Assembly: GCA_031267825.1 (NCBI GenBank)
Contig: JAIRYJ010000003.1
Coordinates: forward strand, 1-63,919
Length of the DNA: 63,919 nt
Origin: Bifidobacteriaceae bacterium
GTDB lineage: Bacteria; Actinomycetota; Actinomycetes; Actinomycetales; WQXJ01
Direction of reading: 5' to 3'
In this document: positions 17,671 through 27,871 of the stretch, one piece after another
Numbering within the stretch: position 1 is the stretch's first letter
How the letters are laid out: each line of letters opens with the position of its first letter
The notes under the pieces: generated by a model
What the model was told of the DNA's origin: nothing
Databases searched by the model: none
The model's input: the letters and a program-made list of their open reading frames with translations, nothing else
Made by a program: the position numbers and the translations under genes

Positions 17671-18444
17671 TCAGCGCATCAACTGCGCGGCCCAAACCGG
17701 GACCGCCGCGACAGCTAAAGGCAAAGCCAGCAGGGCGGCATCGCGCAACCGGAGACGTCCGGCGAAAACCGAATGAGTCTGACCGACAAGCCAAATCGCG
17801 CCCGGCGCCACAGCGCAAGCCGCTGCCACCGCCAACCCAGCCCACCACGATGTGCCTACAACCACCGACAGACCAGCTCCGGCCAACCCAGCCAAAACCA
17901 CCCCAACGACAGCGCTGATCTCAGGCCTGGAAGCCAACTGACGGATCATGCCCAAGCCAAGAGCGACGCAGGCCGCACAAACGCCAGCCCCAGCGATGAT
18001 CGCCAGATCGCGGAAATACGGTAGCTGAGCCGCTGAAACCCACAACCCGCAAACCGCCGCCGCCATGACACCACAAGACGTCGCCGCCACTGAGCGCACC
18101 AAGTCTGGCCGGGGCGCGGGCCGGGCCAACTCACGGACAAACACGGCCGGGAAACCCAACCCCAAAGCAACCAGCACAGCCACATTGGTGCCCTGCCAGG
18201 CAGCCGCCAAAACAATCGTGATTAGGCTGGTCAAAGCCAATACAAGGCGAGCCGTGGCCGGTTCTGGAACACCAGTCAAGGCAGGCCAACCAACTGACAA
18301 AGCTAAAGCGGTCAGAGCCATAAACGCCACCATGACGGCGTTTTGGTGACCCCAGACGGACCCCAAGTAGAGGCCAGCGGCGGGCGCGAAGCCCGCTAGG
18401 GCAATGCCCGACAGGCGGACGATTCTGGGCACAAAGCCTCCCAC
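17671..18444 (-). CDS. Polytopic membrane protein of unknown function
   Basis: 257 residues with about seven hydrophobic segments, rich in Ala, Val and Leu; no catalytic motif. The pattern resembles conserved actinobacterial permease-like proteins of undetermined role. It is divergent from glnR, the two starts lying 63 bp apart, so it may share a regulatory region with it. Confidence 0.7.
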   Translation of the reverse strand: MGGFVPRIVRLSGIALAGFAPAAGLYLGSVWGHQNAVMVAFMALTALALSVGWPALTGVPEPATARLVLALTSLITIVLAAAWQGTNVAVLVALGLGFPAVFVRELARPAPRPDLVRSVAATSCGVMAAAVCGLWVSAAQLPYFRDLAIIAGAGVCAACVALGLGMIRQLASRPEISAVVGVVLAGLAGAGLSVVVGTSWWAGLAVAAACAVAPGAIWLVGQTHSVFAGRLRLRDAALLALPLAVAAVPVWAAQLMR

Positions 18445-18507
18445 ATAGTTAAATAGAACCCGCTGCGACCATCAGGTCTCAACACAAGACTACAAAGGAG
18501 CTTGGGT

Positions 18508-19281
18508 ATGGCGGAGATCTTGCTGTTAGCGCCAGACCCGTCAACGGCTGGTGCTGCCCTGCCGGCACTGGAATTTCTGCCACATCACGTCCGGCAGGCC
18601 CCATTGGCGCCGTCCTCGTTGGTTGACTTGCCGAACACCGATCTGATCATGCTTGACGCCCGACGTGACCTTCAATCAGCCCGCGCTACGGCCCGGTTGC
18701 TGCGGGTCACAGGGGTTGTTGTGCCAGTTTTGCTGATCGTTACCGAAGGCGGTTTGACAGCTCTGAACGCCGACTGGGGAGTGCGTGACTTCCTTTTGTC
18801 GGGGGCTTCGCCAGGAGAAATTGAGGCTCGCCTGCGATTAGCTTTAGCTAACCCGGTCACAATGGGTGCTGATCCGCCCGATGAAGCCATCGCCCAAGGT
18901 AACTTGGTGATCAATCCGGTGGCGTACACCGCGAAGCTGCATGGCCGCACCCTTGACTTGACCTATAAAGAATTCGAGTTGCTGCGCTATCTGGCCTCAC
19001 ACCCGGGCCGAGTTTTCACCCGCACCCAGCTATTACAAGAGGTTTGGGGCTACGACTATTACGGTGGCACGCGGACAGTTGATGTCCATGTGCGCCGTCT
19101 GCGAGCCAAGCTAGGCCCCGAAAACGATCAGCTCATCGGCACGGTGCGTAACGTTGGCTACCGCTTCGATTCGCCTAAGGAACGGCACCGGTCGCGTGGT
19201 TCTGGGTCTGATGGCCGGTCTAGTGAAGGGGGCGCCGCGGAGGAGGCATCGGACGATGCCGCCCACCGGGCTCCGGCCTGA
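18508..19281 (+). CDS. glnR: GlnR-type orphan OmpR-family regulator
   Basis: 257 residues: an atypical receiver domain (1-120, with [20 protein letters not shown] and [22 protein letters not shown]) and a C-terminal winged-helix domain ([40 protein letters not shown]). Both halves match actinobacterial GlnR, the regulator of nitrogen assimilation, which works as a dimer without a partner kinase. AAAGGAG at 18494-18500 supports ATG 18508. After the last wing there is a 35-residue Gly/Ser/Ala tail that other GlnR proteins lack; it contains two adjacent copies of the dispersed motif (19245-19260). Confidence 0.9.
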   Translation: MAEILLLAPDPSTAGAALPALEFLPHHVRQAPLAPSSLVDLPNTDLIMLDARRDLQSARATARLLRVTGVVVPVLLIVTEGGLTALNADWGVRDFLLSGASPGEIEARLRLALANPVTMGADPPDEAIAQGNLVINPVAYTAKLHGRTLDLTYKEFELLRYLASHPGRVFTRTQLLQEVWGYDYYGGTRTVDVHVRRLRAKLGPENDQLIGTVRNVGYRFDSPKERHRSRGSGSDGRSSEGGAAEEASDDAAHRAPA

Positions 19282-19672
19282 AACGTCGAGTTTCCGCCGG
19301 GTTGGCTGGGTTGCCGCTCCGCTGGCCGGGGTTCTGCTGGGTTGATTGAGTTCCCGGAGGGCTGGTTAGGTTCCCGCTGGTATGGTCAGATTTCCGAAGG
19401 GCTGGCTGGCGGTGCCGGAGCTAGGCGTACCAGCCAGTGAGCCTGAGCCTTAGGGAGCGCCTTCGGCTGGTTCAGTCCGCTAGTCTGGGTGGCGACTGGG
19501 CGGCGGATGCCCCGGGCTCCAACATTTGCCGCTACGAGCGGCCTTCGCGCCGACTGGCGCTCCGCCGCCCAGCCAACCCAATCAGCCCGGTCAACCGGGG
19601 CCGTCCGGCGGCCTTGGGTTTTGGCCTAGTCTTATGGATATCTGATTCCATGATCTACGTCCAGGAGCGCTT
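19282..19672. other. Intergenic region without a gene
   Basis: 390 bp of GC-rich, partly repetitive sequence (degenerate repetition of GTTCCCGGAGGGCTGGTT and related stretches around 19340-19420). No ORF has the codon pattern of its neighbours. The last 30 bases hold CAGGAG, the ribosome binding site of the DUF47 gene. Confidence 0.5.
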
Positions 19673-20293
19673 GTGCGGTTTAGGTTGACACCTACAGATG
19701 CCTCATTTTTCGACATGTTGGCTGCTCAGGCGCGGTTCCTGGTTGACGGCGCCGACCTTCTAGAACAGATGGTGGGAGCTGATTTTGATGAACGGGTTGA
19801 TCTGGCGGCCCAGCTACGTGAGATCGAACACAACGCTGACGCGGCCGCCCACGCCATCATCAAGCGGCTCAACTCAACTTTCGTCACACCGTTTGACCGG
19901 GACGACATCTATGACCTGTCATCCGCCCTCGATGACTGCATGGACTATATGGAAGAAGCCGCTGACCTGATAGTGCTTTACCGCATCAACCGGTTACCAA
20001 AGAAGACCGGTAAACAGATCAGCATCCTGCGCCGGGCGGCCAATGAGACAGCCGAAGCGATGCCACGGTTACGTTCGCTTGACGGCCTGTCAGACTACTG
20101 GGTTGAAATCAACCGCCTAGAAAACCAAGCCGACCGGGCCTACCGCGCGCTGCTAGCTGACCTGTTCGAATCTGAAACAGATGCCATCTTGGTGATGAAA
20201 CTCAAAGAACTGATCGAAGCTCTGGAACACGCCGCTGACGCCTTCGAAAAAGTCGCAAACACGGTTGAAACCATCGCCCTGAAGGAATCTTGA
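19673..20293 (+). CDS. DUF47 (PhoU-like) accessory protein of the phosphate transporter
   Basis: 206-residue all-helical PhoU-like protein. Conserved acidic clusters YDLSSALDDCMDYMEEAADL and ALEHAADAFEKVANTVETIA match the DUF47 family, which is almost always encoded beside PiT transporters and thought to modulate them. Start is GTG with CAGGAG seven bases upstream. The stop is six bases from the PiT start: a two-gene unit. Confidence 0.92.
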   Translation: MRFRLTPTDASFFDMLAAQARFLVDGADLLEQMVGADFDERVDLAAQLREIEHNADAAAHAIIKRLNSTFVTPFDRDDIYDLSSALDDCMDYMEEAADLIVLYRINRLPKKTGKQISILRRAANETAEAMPRLRSLDGLSDYWVEINRLENQADRAYRALLADLFESETDAILVMKLKELIEALEHAADAFEKVANTVETIALKES

Positions 20294-20299
20294 CGTCCG

Positions 20300-21337
20300 A
20301 TGGGCTCGGAGATCATCTTGGCCGTGACAGTCATGGCCATAGCGTTGGCGTTTGACTTTACGAACGGTTTCCATGACGCCGCTAACGCCATCGCCACAGC
20401 GGTTTCAACCCGGGCTTTACGGCCAAGAGCCGCCCTGACAATGGCGGCATTCATGAACCTGGTTGGTGCCCTTCTGGGAACCGCTGTAGCTGAGACGATA
20501 GCGACCCAAATAGTCAACCTTGATGGCCTAGAACAACACGAACAACTCTCGATTGTGCTGGCGGCGCTACTCGGCGCCATCACCTGGAACCTGATCACCT
20601 GGTGGTTCGGCTTGCCATCATCTTCATCACACGCCCTGATTGGTGGGCTGGCCGGAGCTGGCCTTGGCGCCGTGCTGATCAACTGGGAGGACGTTGAAGT
20701 CCAATGGGGGAAGATCGTCGAAAAGGTCGTTATCCCGATGGTTGCCTCGCCAGCGATCGGGTTTACGTTGGCCTTCTTCGCCATGGTTGGGGTGCTTTGG
20801 CTGTTCCGTAACTCCGCGCCACACCGGACATTGCGCCGCTTCCGCATTGGGCAGATTGGTTCTTCAGCTGCCTTAGCTTTAGGTCACGGCCTGCAAGACG
20901 CCCAAAAAACGATGGGCGTCATCTTCATGGCTTCGATCGCTGTTGGCTGGAACAAACCAGATGAAGGCATCCCGTTCTGGATTAAAGCCCTGGCGGCTTG
21001 CGCTATCTCCGCTGGGACCTATTCCGGCGGTTGGAGGATCATGCGGACATTGGGTCGGCGGGTCATCCAAGTTGACCCGGCCCGTGGTTTTGTGGCCGAA
21101 TCAGTTGGTGCGATAGTGCTCTATTTGGCGGCCTTCACACCGATTCACGCACCAATTTCCACAACCCACACCATCACCAGCGCGATCATGGGAGTCGGGG
21201 CGACACGATCCTTCTCAGCCGTGCGCTGGGGTGTAGCCAAGAACATTGTGGTGGCTTGGGTAATGACCATGCCGATGGCGGCCGCCACCGCAATCGTCTG
21301 CTTCTTGGCGATCCAAGGGATCGGGGCGCTAGTTTGA
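20300..21337 (+). CDS. pit: PiT-family inorganic phosphate transporter
   Basis: 345 residues, about ten transmembrane helices. It contains both copies of the PiT signature: FDFTNGFHDAANAIATAVST near the N-terminus and GHGLQDAQKTMGVIFMA in the second half. The family imports phosphate, often as a metal-phosphate complex, by cation symport. Its stop overlaps the start of the lipoprotein gene by one base. Confidence 0.95.
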   Translation: MGSEIILAVTVMAIALAFDFTNGFHDAANAIATAVSTRALRPRAALTMAAFMNLVGALLGTAVAETIATQIVNLDGLEQHEQLSIVLAALLGAITWNLITWWFGLPSSSSHALIGGLAGAGLGAVLINWEDVEVQWGKIVEKVVIPMVASPAIGFTLAFFAMVGVLWLFRNSAPHRTLRRFRIGQIGSSAALALGHGLQDAQKTMGVIFMASIAVGWNKPDEGIPFWIKALAACAISAGTYSGGWRIMRTLGRRVIQVDPARGFVAESVGAIVLYLAAFTPIHAPISTTHTITSAIMGVGATRSFSAVRWGVAKNIVVAWVMTMPMAAATAIVCFLAIQGIGALV

Positions 21338-21738
21338 TGCGCTCAGCTGCCGCCAGGCTTGGCTGGTCAGCCAAACTAGCTGTCCCACTAGTGGCGGCCC
21401 TGGGCCTGATAGCTGGGTTGACGGGCTGCGCCGACTCGAAAGAGTTCGACTCGGAAGCCTATTGCGAGGCGATCACCAATCCGGCTTTGACCTTCGATGC
21501 CAAAGCCCTAATCGACGGTGATGAGGAAACCCTGACCAAAGCGACCGACTTTTATATTGAAATTGGTTCACAAGCACCAGAACACCTCAAACCAAACTGG
21601 GATGTTCTGGTGACAAATCTGGGATCAATGCTGCAAGTGGCGCGCGGTGAACTGGACGTCTCCGACGTTGACTATGAGGCTTTCAGCGACGCCTTCGACA
21701 CGATTGAACAGGACAAACACCAACGCTGCCAAGATTAG
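21337..21738 (+). CDS. Small lipoprotein co-transcribed with PiT
   Basis: 133 residues with a lipoprotein signal peptide: basic start, hydrophobic core and lipobox LTGC near residue 30, then an acidic domain (EAYCEAITNPALTFDAKAL) of about 100 residues. It is predicted to be anchored outside the cell membrane. Overlapping the PiT gene, it could be an extracytoplasmic helper for phosphate uptake, but I know no family that proves this. Confidence 0.8.
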   Translation: MRSAAARLGWSAKLAVPLVAALGLIAGLTGCADSKEFDSEAYCEAITNPALTFDAKALIDGDEETLTKATDFYIEIGSQAPEHLKPNWDVLVTNLGSMLQVARGELDVSDVDYEAFSDAFDTIEQDKHQRCQD

Positions 21739-21859
21739 GGTGGTGGTCAAAACTAGCGGCCTAGGTGGGTGTTGAACAACACCTTTCGCGGCCCAAGTTG
21801 ACGCGCTGGGAGCGAAGCTCTCACCAGCGGAAACGCGGTGATAAGGGGCTGTGGGACCG

Positions 21860-21891
21860 CCTAGGAGCCTGTTGTCCGACAGGTCCCTAGG
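21860..21891 (+). terminator. Terminator-like hairpin after the phosphate operon
   Basis: Arms CCTAGGAGCCTGT and ACAGGTCCCTAGG pair with two mismatches around the loop TGTCCG, followed by GATCCTTTT. It lies about 120 bp after the lipoprotein gene and before the convergent mutT1 gene. The left 23 bases resemble 16370-16392, so it could instead be the end of a mobile element. Confidence 0.5.
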
Positions 21892-21932
21892 GATCCTTTT
21901 CGGAGTATCCGACGGGCTTCTAGAGGTCAAAC

Positions 21933-22928
21933 TCAGGTAGTGGCCGGGCGAATCCGGTCAAGGGCAACAACTTTGACCTTGCCGCTCGCCGTGTGCGCGG
22001 TGTGAGCGATGGCGGCTTCGCCAGCCGCCAACGGCCCGGCCGCCAAAGAACGGTGAACCTGGCTGGTGGCACGCTGGCCTACGACATCAAACAGCAACGG
22101 CAAAACCGGCCGGTGCGAACAGATCACAACAGGTGGACCACCCTTCAGGACACGGCTCATCAGGCCTCGGGCCCGTTCCGGGCGTTCAGCCGCGTCCGTC
22201 TCAGTCAGCCAGCGTGAAGTCGTTACCGCCAGACGGGCCCGGTTAGCGAAAAGCCGTACCGTGGCGCGGCAACGCAGCCACGGCGAGGAAATCACCTGAC
22301 GGACACCGAGCGCCGCCAACAGTGGAACCTCACAACGGGCGGTGGTTCCGCCACCATCGGTCAACGGGCGTTGGCTGTCCGGTTTGGCCCAGCCACCGCG
22401 CGGCACCGCCTGAGCGTGGCGCAAAACCACCACCGGTCTGGTCTCAAGACGGCCGCGTTCAAAATGCTGGCGCAATTTGAGCAACGGAACACGGTCAGTT
22501 GGACGAGTCAAGCGACGCAAAGCCTGACCGACCGGCAACCACCTGGTCCGGTCAACTTCGCGCTGTGACGCCACCGCCACAGCCGGACGGGCGCAGATAG
22601 CCGGGTTGTCGGCATCGTCCGCTAAACGGGCAGCCCAGTAGTAGACAGTCTTGATACGCCCGGAAGCCAGCGGGTAAGCGACTTTAGGCAGCGGCCGCCC
22701 GATGACGACCTGTCGGCCAGTCTCCTCAAGCACTTCACGCCAAGCACAAGTTATGAGATCCTCGCCGGCCTTGAGTTTGCCTTTAGGCCAACTCCAATCG
22801 TCATAGCGTGGGCGGTGAACCAAGAGAACCTCGAGACGGCCATCGTTGACCCGCCAAACCAGGCCGCCAGCGGCGTCAAGACCAGCCGTGGCGGAACGGG
22901 GCCGGGCCAGCTGCTTGGATTCACCCAT
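21933..22928 (-). CDS. mutT1: MutT1-type Nudix hydrolase fused to histidine phosphatase
   Basis: 331 residues. The N-terminal Nudix domain has the complete box GKLKAGE ... REVLEETG; the C-terminal domain is a SixA-like histidine phosphatase starting VVLRHAQA with a later CSHRPVLP. This is the layout of mycobacterial MutT1, which removes 8-oxo-dGTP and diadenosine polyphosphates. It lies 12 bp downstream of ppk on the same strand, an arrangement shared with other actinobacteria. Confidence 0.92.
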   Translation of the reverse strand: MGESKQLARPRSATAGLDAAGGLVWRVNDGRLEVLLVHRPRYDDWSWPKGKLKAGEDLITCAWREVLEETGRQVVIGRPLPKVAYPLASGRIKTVYYWAARLADDADNPAICARPAVAVASQREVDRTRWLPVGQALRRLTRPTDRVPLLKLRQHFERGRLETRPVVVLRHAQAVPRGGWAKPDSQRPLTDGGGTTARCEVPLLAALGVRQVISSPWLRCRATVRLFANRARLAVTTSRWLTETDAAERPERARGLMSRVLKGGPPVVICSHRPVLPLLFDVVGQRATSQVHRSLAAGPLAAGEAAIAHTAHTASGKVKVVALDRIRPATT

Positions 22929-22940
22929 GGTGTTGGGATC

Positions 22941-25061
22941 TCACCGGACCCGTGCACCAGAGCGGCGCTGACGGTTCATGAAGGCGGTCTGAATATCCTC
23001 CAACGGGTGGCCTTGGCCATCGCAGCGGTTAGCTTTCCACGAACCATCTGGTTGCAGATCCCAGGCCGCGGTGGTCGGCTGCATCGACAAAGCCAACATG
23101 TCGAGCAGCTCGGTGACGTGCTCCTGACTGGTCAGATTAACCAGTGCCTCAACCCGGCGGTCAAGGTTGCGGTGCATCAAGTCAGCTGAGCCGATCAGAA
23201 CATCCGGATCACCAGCGTTAGCGAAAGCGTAAACCCGGGCGTGCTCCAGAAAACGGCCCAAAATGGAACGGACACGTAAGTTCTCAGACAAGCCTGGAAC
23301 GCCAGACCGAACAGCGCAGATACCCCGCACCACCAAGTCGACTGGTACACCGGCGCCTGAGGCGCGATACAAAGCGTCAATCGTGGCCTCATCAACGACC
23401 GAGTTGACTTTAATCCGGACCCAAGCTTCCAGGCCGGCCTCATGGTTGGTGATCTCTTGGTTGATCCGTTCAATCAGACCAGAACGGATCGAGGAAGGCG
23501 CCACCAGTAGACGCTGGAAAGTGGACGCCGGGGCGTAGCCAGACAATTGGTTGAACAGCCGGGTAACATCCTGGCCAACATCAGGATCACAGGTCAGCAA
23601 GCCTAAGTCTTCGTAAAGGCGGGCGGTTTTCGGGTTGTAGTTGCCGGTTCCAACATGAACGTAGCGGCGCAGACCGCCGGTTTCTGAACGGACCACCAGC
23701 ATCAGCTTGCAGTGAGTTTTTAAACCAACCACACCGTAAACCACATGCACCCCGGCTTCTTCCAGTTTGCGTGCCCAGGTGATGTTGGCTTCCTCATCAA
23801 ACCGGGCCTTGAGTTCAACCAACGCCAGAACCTGCTTACCCGCCTGGGCGGCATCGATCAACGAATCAATGATCGGAGAATCACCTGACGTGCGGTAAAG
23901 CGTCTGTTTGATGGTCAGCACATTCGGGTCGGCCGCCGCTTGGGCCAGCAAGGTCTGAACTGAAGTTGAGAACGAGTCATAAGGATGATGTAACAGCATG
24001 TCGCCGCGTCGCATGGCGGCGAAAATGTCTGACGGCTCGGCGCTCTCAACCTCAGCCAAACTGGGATGGGTGTTCGGCACGAACGGCGGATAAGTCAGAT
24101 CTGGCCGGGCCAAGTCAGCGATCACGTTCAAGCCGCAGTAATCCAACGGGGCCGGCAGTTCGAAGACTTCCTTCTCAGTTATGCGCAAACCGCGGGTCAG
24201 CAATTTCATGGCTTGTTCAGAGATCCCAGTAGCGACCTCAAGACGGATCGGCGGCCCAAAACGGCGCCGCAACAGTTCGCGTTCCATGGCTTTGAGGAGG
24301 TTTTCGGCATCGTCCTCTTCGACTTCGACATCCTCATTGCGGGTGACACGGAAAGTGTGGACACCAGCGATCTCCATGCCGGGGAACAACTCAGCTAGAT
24401 GGTTAGACACCACATCTTCGATCGGCACAAAAGAAGTTGGTCCTTTGTCCAGGTCAGCCACACCTGGCTGGCGCGGTTTGCCTTTGGCGTCAACAGCGAT
24501 GAAACGCGGTAAAGTCTCGGGGATTTTGACCCGGGCGAAGTGTGTTTTGCCTTTCTCGTCTTTCAAAATGACAGCCAGGTTGAGTGACAAGCCTCTGATA
24601 TATGGGAACGGGTGGGCCGGATCGACCGCTAGCGGCGTCAGCACAGGGTAAATCTGTTTGCGGAAAAACTTGCCGAGCCGGTCCTGTTCGTGTTCTTCAA
24701 GCTGATCCCAGTGGACCAAGGTGATGCCTTCACCGGCCAGGGCCGGGCGGATCATAGTTTCAAAACAGGTGACTTGGCGGTCGACTAGTTCATGGGTGCG
24801 GACCTGAATAGCGTCCATCAACTGGCGCGGGCTGAGACCAGAGGCCGCGGTGACAGCCATTCCGGCATCCATCCGGCGTTGCAACCCAGCGACCCGCACC
24901 ATGAAAAACTCGTCCAGATTTGAACTGAAAATAGACAGGAAGCGGACCCGTTCCAGCAGCGGCTGATCGGCGTCTTCAGCCAACTCCAGGACACGCTGAT
25001 TGAAGGCCAGCCAACTCAATTCCCTGTCGCCGTAGCGATCTGATGCAAGTTCGCCGTTCAT
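22941..25061 (-). CDS. ppk: Polyphosphate kinase 1
   Basis: 706 residues, full length: N domain ([17 protein letters not shown]), head domain and two phospholipase-D-like C domains. The catalytic His regions are present, including [25 protein letters not shown] (autophosphorylated His) and [20 protein letters not shown]. It makes polyphosphate from ATP reversibly. Together with PiT and MutT1 it forms a phosphate storage cluster. Confidence 0.97.
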   Translation of the reverse strand: MNGELASDRYGDRELSWLAFNQRVLELAEDADQPLLERVRFLSIFSSNLDEFFMVRVAGLQRRMDAGMAVTAASGLSPRQLMDAIQVRTHELVDRQVTCFETMIRPALAGEGITLVHWDQLEEHEQDRLGKFFRKQIYPVLTPLAVDPAHPFPYIRGLSLNLAVILKDEKGKTHFARVKIPETLPRFIAVDAKGKPRQPGVADLDKGPTSFVPIEDVVSNHLAELFPGMEIAGVHTFRVTRNEDVEVEEDDAENLLKAMERELLRRRFGPPIRLEVATGISEQAMKLLTRGLRITEKEVFELPAPLDYCGLNVIADLARPDLTYPPFVPNTHPSLAEVESAEPSDIFAAMRRGDMLLHHPYDSFSTSVQTLLAQAAADPNVLTIKQTLYRTSGDSPIIDSLIDAAQAGKQVLALVELKARFDEEANITWARKLEEAGVHVVYGVVGLKTHCKLMLVVRSETGGLRRYVHVGTGNYNPKTARLYEDLGLLTCDPDVGQDVTRLFNQLSGYAPASTFQRLLVAPSSIRSGLIERINQEITNHEAGLEAWVRIKVNSVVDEATIDALYRASGAGVPVDLVVRGICAVRSGVPGLSENLRVRSILGRFLEHARVYAFANAGDPDVLIGSADLMHRNLDRRVEALVNLTSQEHVTELLDMLALSMQPTTAAWDLQPDGSWKANRCDGQGHPLEDIQTAFMNRQRRSGARVR

Positions 25062-25214
25062 GGCACTGATACTGCCACAACGTCTGGGAAAATGCCTGGG
25101 CTCAAGCTCAAGGTTCTGCCAGGCTGGCGCCTAACTGGTGCCAGATGGGTGCTTTTCTGGCTCCGCCAGCTAAGCGGATCACCAGCTAATCAGCTATCGA
25201 CCTGGGAGGTCCCC

Positions 25215-26324
25215 CTAGACGAAGCGTTCCAAGGTGACAGTTTCAGCGATGCGTGACAGTCCTTCGCGGACAGCCCGGGCACGGTCACGGCGGAAACCCT
25301 CAACTCGCATCAGTTCCTCCAGCGGTGCCCCCAAAATAGCTTGCAGCGTGCCGAAATGCCGGACTGTCCGGCAAGCTTGCTCCTCACTTAGGCCAGGTAC
25401 CCGTGACAGCAGCCTAAAACCGCGCGGCGAGACACCAGCGTCAGCCTCAAGGCCGGGGCTGATCAGCCCTAGAGCTCCGGCCACAGCCTCAGGCTCAATC
25501 AGAGCCGCCGAATCAACCGCCGCCAAACGGTTAAGTTCTTCTTGCGGATCACCACCTGGTGCGCCACCGGCCGTGTAATCGCGCACCAGAAGTAACCGGC
25601 CAGCTCCAATACCGCTGATCAGTTCCTCAAACTGGAGCCGCAGCAGCCGTCCCTGGGTGCCCAATTCGGCCAGGATGTCCGCCACCTCATGGCCGATCCG
25701 CCAAACCATTTCCTGGCGTCCGGCCACAGCCGCCACATCACGGGCGGTCACCAGGTCTTCGACTTCAAGGGCGGATAGTGAGGCTTCAACCTCATCTAAT
25801 TTGGCGCGGTAGCTTTCCAAAGTGTCGAGGGCTTGCTTGGCCCGTCCAGCTAACTCTTCTGGGTCAAGCAGAACATGGCGTAGGCCGTGAACATACAGTG
25901 CGGCCATGTTCATTGACTGGCTGACTGAAATGACCGGGAAACCAGTCTGTCGGGCGACCCGTTCAGCCGTCCGGTGGCGAGTACCAGACTCGGTAGTTGG
26001 GATTGATGGATCAGGCAGCATCTGGATGGCTGCCCGGACAATCCGCCCAGCGGCGAAGTCCAGCACTACGGCGCCATCCATTTTGGCAAGTTCGCGTAGC
26101 CGCGTAGCGGAGAACGGCACATCCAATTCGAACCCGCCAGAACATAAGGCATCGACTGTTTCATCAAAGCCGAGCACAATCAGCGCCCCGGTGCGTCCAG
26201 CTAAAATCCGTTCCAAGCCGTCGCGTAATTCTGTGCCCGGAGCGACCGCTTCTAAGGTGGAACGCAGCAATTCGTCGCCCTGAACTGGTTGAACGGGGGC
26301 TCGGTTGAGGGGCGAAACGGACAC
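25215..26324 (-). CDS. disA: DNA integrity scanning diadenylate cyclase (DisA)
   Basis: 369 residues: N-terminal DAC domain with both active-site motifs, KMDGAVVLD (DGA) and GTRHRTAERVA (RHR), a helical linker, and a C-terminal helix-hairpin-helix DNA-binding domain (LEELMRVEGFRRDRARAV). It condenses two ATP into c-di-AMP and responds to branched DNA. It lies 36 bp downstream of radA on the same strand; RadA is known to inhibit DisA in mycobacteria, so co-expression makes sense. Confidence 0.96.
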   Translation of the reverse strand: MSVSPLNRAPVQPVQGDELLRSTLEAVAPGTELRDGLERILAGRTGALIVLGFDETVDALCSGGFELDVPFSATRLRELAKMDGAVVLDFAAGRIVRAAIQMLPDPSIPTTESGTRHRTAERVARQTGFPVISVSQSMNMAALYVHGLRHVLLDPEELAGRAKQALDTLESYRAKLDEVEASLSALEVEDLVTARDVAAVAGRQEMVWRIGHEVADILAELGTQGRLLRLQFEELISGIGAGRLLLVRDYTAGGAPGGDPQEELNRLAAVDSAALIEPEAVAGALGLISPGLEADAGVSPRGFRLLSRVPGLSEEQACRTVRHFGTLQAILGAPLEELMRVEGFRRDRARAVREGLSRIAETVTLERFV

Positions 26325-26360
26325 GCTGGCACTCCGGTGACTAGGTAACAGTACCTACAA

Positions 26361-27824
26361 TCATAACGCGCAGCGGCTTACAGCAGGCTCCGGTAAGACC
26401 AGTGACAGAGCCTGATGAATTGTCGCGACTGGCACCACCTGGAGGCCTGGACGGACAGCTAGTTGAACGGCTTGGCTGTTATGTGGCACCAGGACACGCC
26501 GCAAACCAAGACGTTCCGCCTCAGCCAGACGCCGCGACAACCCGCGCACGCCTCTGATCTGGCCGCCCAAGGCGATCTCACCGAGAGCGGCGGTCTGCCC
26601 GGGGATGACCTGTTCGAACCTGGCCGCCGCGCAAGCCAACGCCAAAGGTAAGTCAAGCGCCGGATCGTGACATCTGATACCGCCACCAGTGGCGGTATAA
26701 ACATCTTTAGCCCGTAAACCAATATTGGCGTGGGCTTGCAACACCGCTAAGACGGCCGCCAGCCGTCTAGGATCAAGCCCGTTAGTGGCCCGGACAGGTT
26801 TTGAGTTCTTAGTCACACTTGTCACCAAAGCTTGGACCGCGACCGCCAACGGCCGCCGTCCATCCAGCATGATGCCCGCGCAAACCCCCGGAGCTGGGCT
26901 CTCAGTATCCTCCAAGAACATCCCACCCGGATCGGTCACCGGTTTGATGCCGTCCTCCTCCATTTGGAAGCAGCCCACCTCATCGGAGGAGCCGAAACGG
27001 TTCTTAGTTGAACGCAACCAGCGCAGCGCCGACTGCTGATCACCTTCGAAAACCAGAACAGCGTCCACCAAGTGTTCGATTGTCCGGGGGCCCGCCACCG
27101 TGCCGTCTTTAGTGACATGACCGACCAGCAGGCAAGCCATTCGCCCTGTCTTAGCCGCCGCCACCAGTTCGGCCGTCACCGCCCGCACCACGGCGACACC
27201 ACCGGCAGCCCCGTTGACCGGATCACACCCTAGAGTCTGGATCGAATCAACAACCAGCAAATCTGGCCGCTCCTGGGCGGCCATCGCCAGAAGCTGGCCG
27301 AGGTCATTGGCTTGGCACAGCTTCAGTGCCGGATGATCAGCTCCGATCCGTTCCGCCCGGCGCGCCACCTGGCTGAGAGACTCCTCACCGGAGGCGTACA
27401 CCACTTTGCGGCCGCGGCCCGCTGCCCGTGAAGCCACATCTAACAGCAAAGTGGACTTACCGACACCTGGTTCACCGCCAACCAGCACAGCCGAACCAGG
27501 CACAATCCCGCCACCCAAGACCCGATCCAGTTCGCTAACACCGGTCGGCCAAGCTTGGGCGTCTTGTGGCGGAACCTGACACAGCGGCACCACCGGTGCG
27601 GCCTCAGCCCGCCTGGCCAAATCGCCCCACGGCGAGCGTGCCTGACTGGGCCTGGTTAGCGCCACCTCTTGGAGGCGGTCCCACTGGCCGCAACCGCCGC
27701 AACGCCCAGCCCACTTGACGGTTTTCCAGCCACAACTGGAACATTCGAATTGACTTCCCTTAGCCACGTCCTCAAACTTAGCGACCACCTCTCTGGCCGT
27801 TCCGACCTGCTTGTTTGACGGCAT
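26361..27824 (-). CDS. radA: DNA repair protein RadA (Sms)
   Basis: About 487 residues. N-terminal C4 zinc finger (CSSCGW and CGGCGQW), RecA-like ATPase with Walker A GGEPGVGKST, the RadA-specific STKNRFG motif, and a C-terminal Lon-protease-like domain. It promotes branch migration in recombination. The first 19 codons are extra compared with the family, whose zinc finger normally follows Met-Ala-Lys; GTG at 27767 (VAKGSQFECSSCG) fits that start but has no well-placed ribosome binding site. It is divergent from the kinase gene with 47 bp between. Confidence 0.95.
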   Translation of the reverse strand: MPSNKQVGTAREVVAKFEDVAKGSQFECSSCGWKTVKWAGRCGGCGQWDRLQEVALTRPSQARSPWGDLARRAEAAPVVPLCQVPPQDAQAWPTGVSELDRVLGGGIVPGSAVLVGGEPGVGKSTLLLDVASRAAGRGRKVVYASGEESLSQVARRAERIGADHPALKLCQANDLGQLLAMAAQERPDLLVVDSIQTLGCDPVNGAAGGVAVVRAVTAELVAAAKTGRMACLLVGHVTKDGTVAGPRTIEHLVDAVLVFEGDQQSALRWLRSTKNRFGSSDEVGCFQMEEDGIKPVTDPGGMFLEDTESPAPGVCAGIMLDGRRPLAVAVQALVTSVTKNSKPVRATNGLDPRRLAAVLAVLQAHANIGLRAKDVYTATGGGIRCHDPALDLPLALACAAARFEQVIPGQTAALGEIALGGQIRGVRGLSRRLAEAERLGLRRVLVPHNSQAVQLAVRPGLQVVPVATIHQALSLVLPEPAVSRCAL

Positions 27825-27871
27825 CGGACAGCCTGCGCGGCGTCTGGCGGGAGGCGCGATAGGTTGGCTGT

